This document shows positions 16,662 through 17,135 of a stretch of 17,135 nt of DNA, piece by piece (position 1 is the stretch's first letter; the number at the start of each line of letters is the position of its first letter). Both the position numbers and the translations under genes were made by a program. Source of the DNA: Tieghemiomyces parasiticus. Its lineage: Eukaryota > Kickxellomycota > Dimargaritomycetes > Dimargaritales > Dimargaritaceae. The stretch is taken from contig JANBPT010000989.1 in NCBI GenBank assembly GCA_027575765.1, positions 1-17,135 of the forward strand, in the 5' to 3' direction. The notes beneath the pieces were generated by a model that saw nothing but the letters and a program-made list of their open reading frames with translations, searched no databases and was not told where the DNA came from.

Positions 16662-17135
16662 ACGTAGGGTAAGCCACCGGCAATATCGTCCTCAAAATTG
16701 CTTACTTCTTCCAGTGGAGCGGCCCAGGCTCACGGGCCCAAATGTCCGCGTTGCACTTTGTACCATCCCAAATTTCTGCATCGCCGTCATCCATTGCTGG
16801 CACCTCCCAAACCAACCCACGTTCTGGACTATACCCATCGCCCGTATGTATGAGCATGAAACCTCTGTTCATAAGTACCAGCCTCCTTCATATCTCTATA
16901 TATAAACCCACTCGTGCATCACCCTACATGTTTTCTTCATTTCATAAATGTATAATGGGTAAAATGGAAACGATTTCATATTTTTTTTGAAAGCAGACAG
17001 TGTAAACGCCACTTCAAAGTCCATGTGGAAGAACGTCGGTAGTCTAACGGTGAATAAGTAAGTACATGCGTAGTCGTAGAACGAGAGAAAGTACAAGGTG
17101 GGAGATATATATAATTAAAAAATCTCTGCACGGTC
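16662..17135. other. 3' flank and right-end stretch
   Basis: AT-rich towards the right end. It probably includes the 3' UTR of the preceding gene, though no AATAAA is close. TATATAAAC near 16897 is not followed by a CT-rich leader or a plausible gene within the window. An ATG-started frame at 16742-16990 has no recognisable feature, and I do not call it. Confidence 0.5.

Noticed and set aside
1..17135. Transposons, viral genes, CRISPR arrays, tRNA or rRNA genes
   Set aside because: Looked for on both strands by motif; no catalytic motifs of transposases or reverse transcriptases, no regularly spaced repeats and no conserved RNA folds were seen.

Overview
The window looks like a piece of fungal nuclear chromosome, probably GC-moderate to GC-rich. 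An early-diverging (zygomycete-type) fungus would fit, but the sequence does not prove it. The signs are TATA boxes followed by long pyrimidine-rich leaders without ATG, short GT-AG introns (55-77 nt) with CTRAY-like branch sites, C-ending codons in the confident genes, and a class I cyclic-nucleotide phosphodiesterase. I see no bacterial operons, tRNA or rRNA genes, CRISPR arrays or recognisable transposase, integrase or reverse transcriptase genes.

Layout from left to right. 1-1335: mostly unassigned, with a perfect 11-bp hairpin inside 10-bp direct repeats near 523-603. 1336-2155: TATA box, G-poor leader and a probable multi-exon gene for a small secreted protein. Its signal peptide is split over two reading frames, so it may be broken. 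2156-8040: about 6 kb with no gene I recognise, only weak candidates (4879-5166, 5374-5562, 5741-6205). 8041-10447: a TATA box, then roughly 2.4 kb of G-poor, pyrimidine-rich DNA holding only one ATG in its first 1.95 kb and a good short intron at 9841-9895. I interpret this as a very long transcribed leader. 10448-12607: the one gene I recognise with confidence, a class I 3',5'-cyclic nucleotide phosphodiesterase of 719 residues with all metal-binding and catalytic motifs. 12608-17135: three small genes on the same strand, each with its own TATA box and ATG-free leader: two small secreted proteins (13633-13836 and 16344-16661) and a putative two-exon microprotein (14775-14965).

Together: all supported genes are on the + strand and appear to be separate transcription units. 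The phosphodiesterase would lower cAMP and/or cGMP, and several R-R-x-S sites in its tail suggest feedback from protein kinase A. The small secreted proteins share promoter layout (core TATAAA to ATG 166-177 bp) and domain plan (19-25 residue signal peptide, then a short helix-prone mature part), but not obvious sequence identity. Nothing in the sequence ties them functionally to the phosphodiesterase. The items most worth following up are the long ATG-depleted leader, the family of small secreted proteins, and a stop codon that sits inside a potential splice donor at the end of the phosphodiesterase gene.
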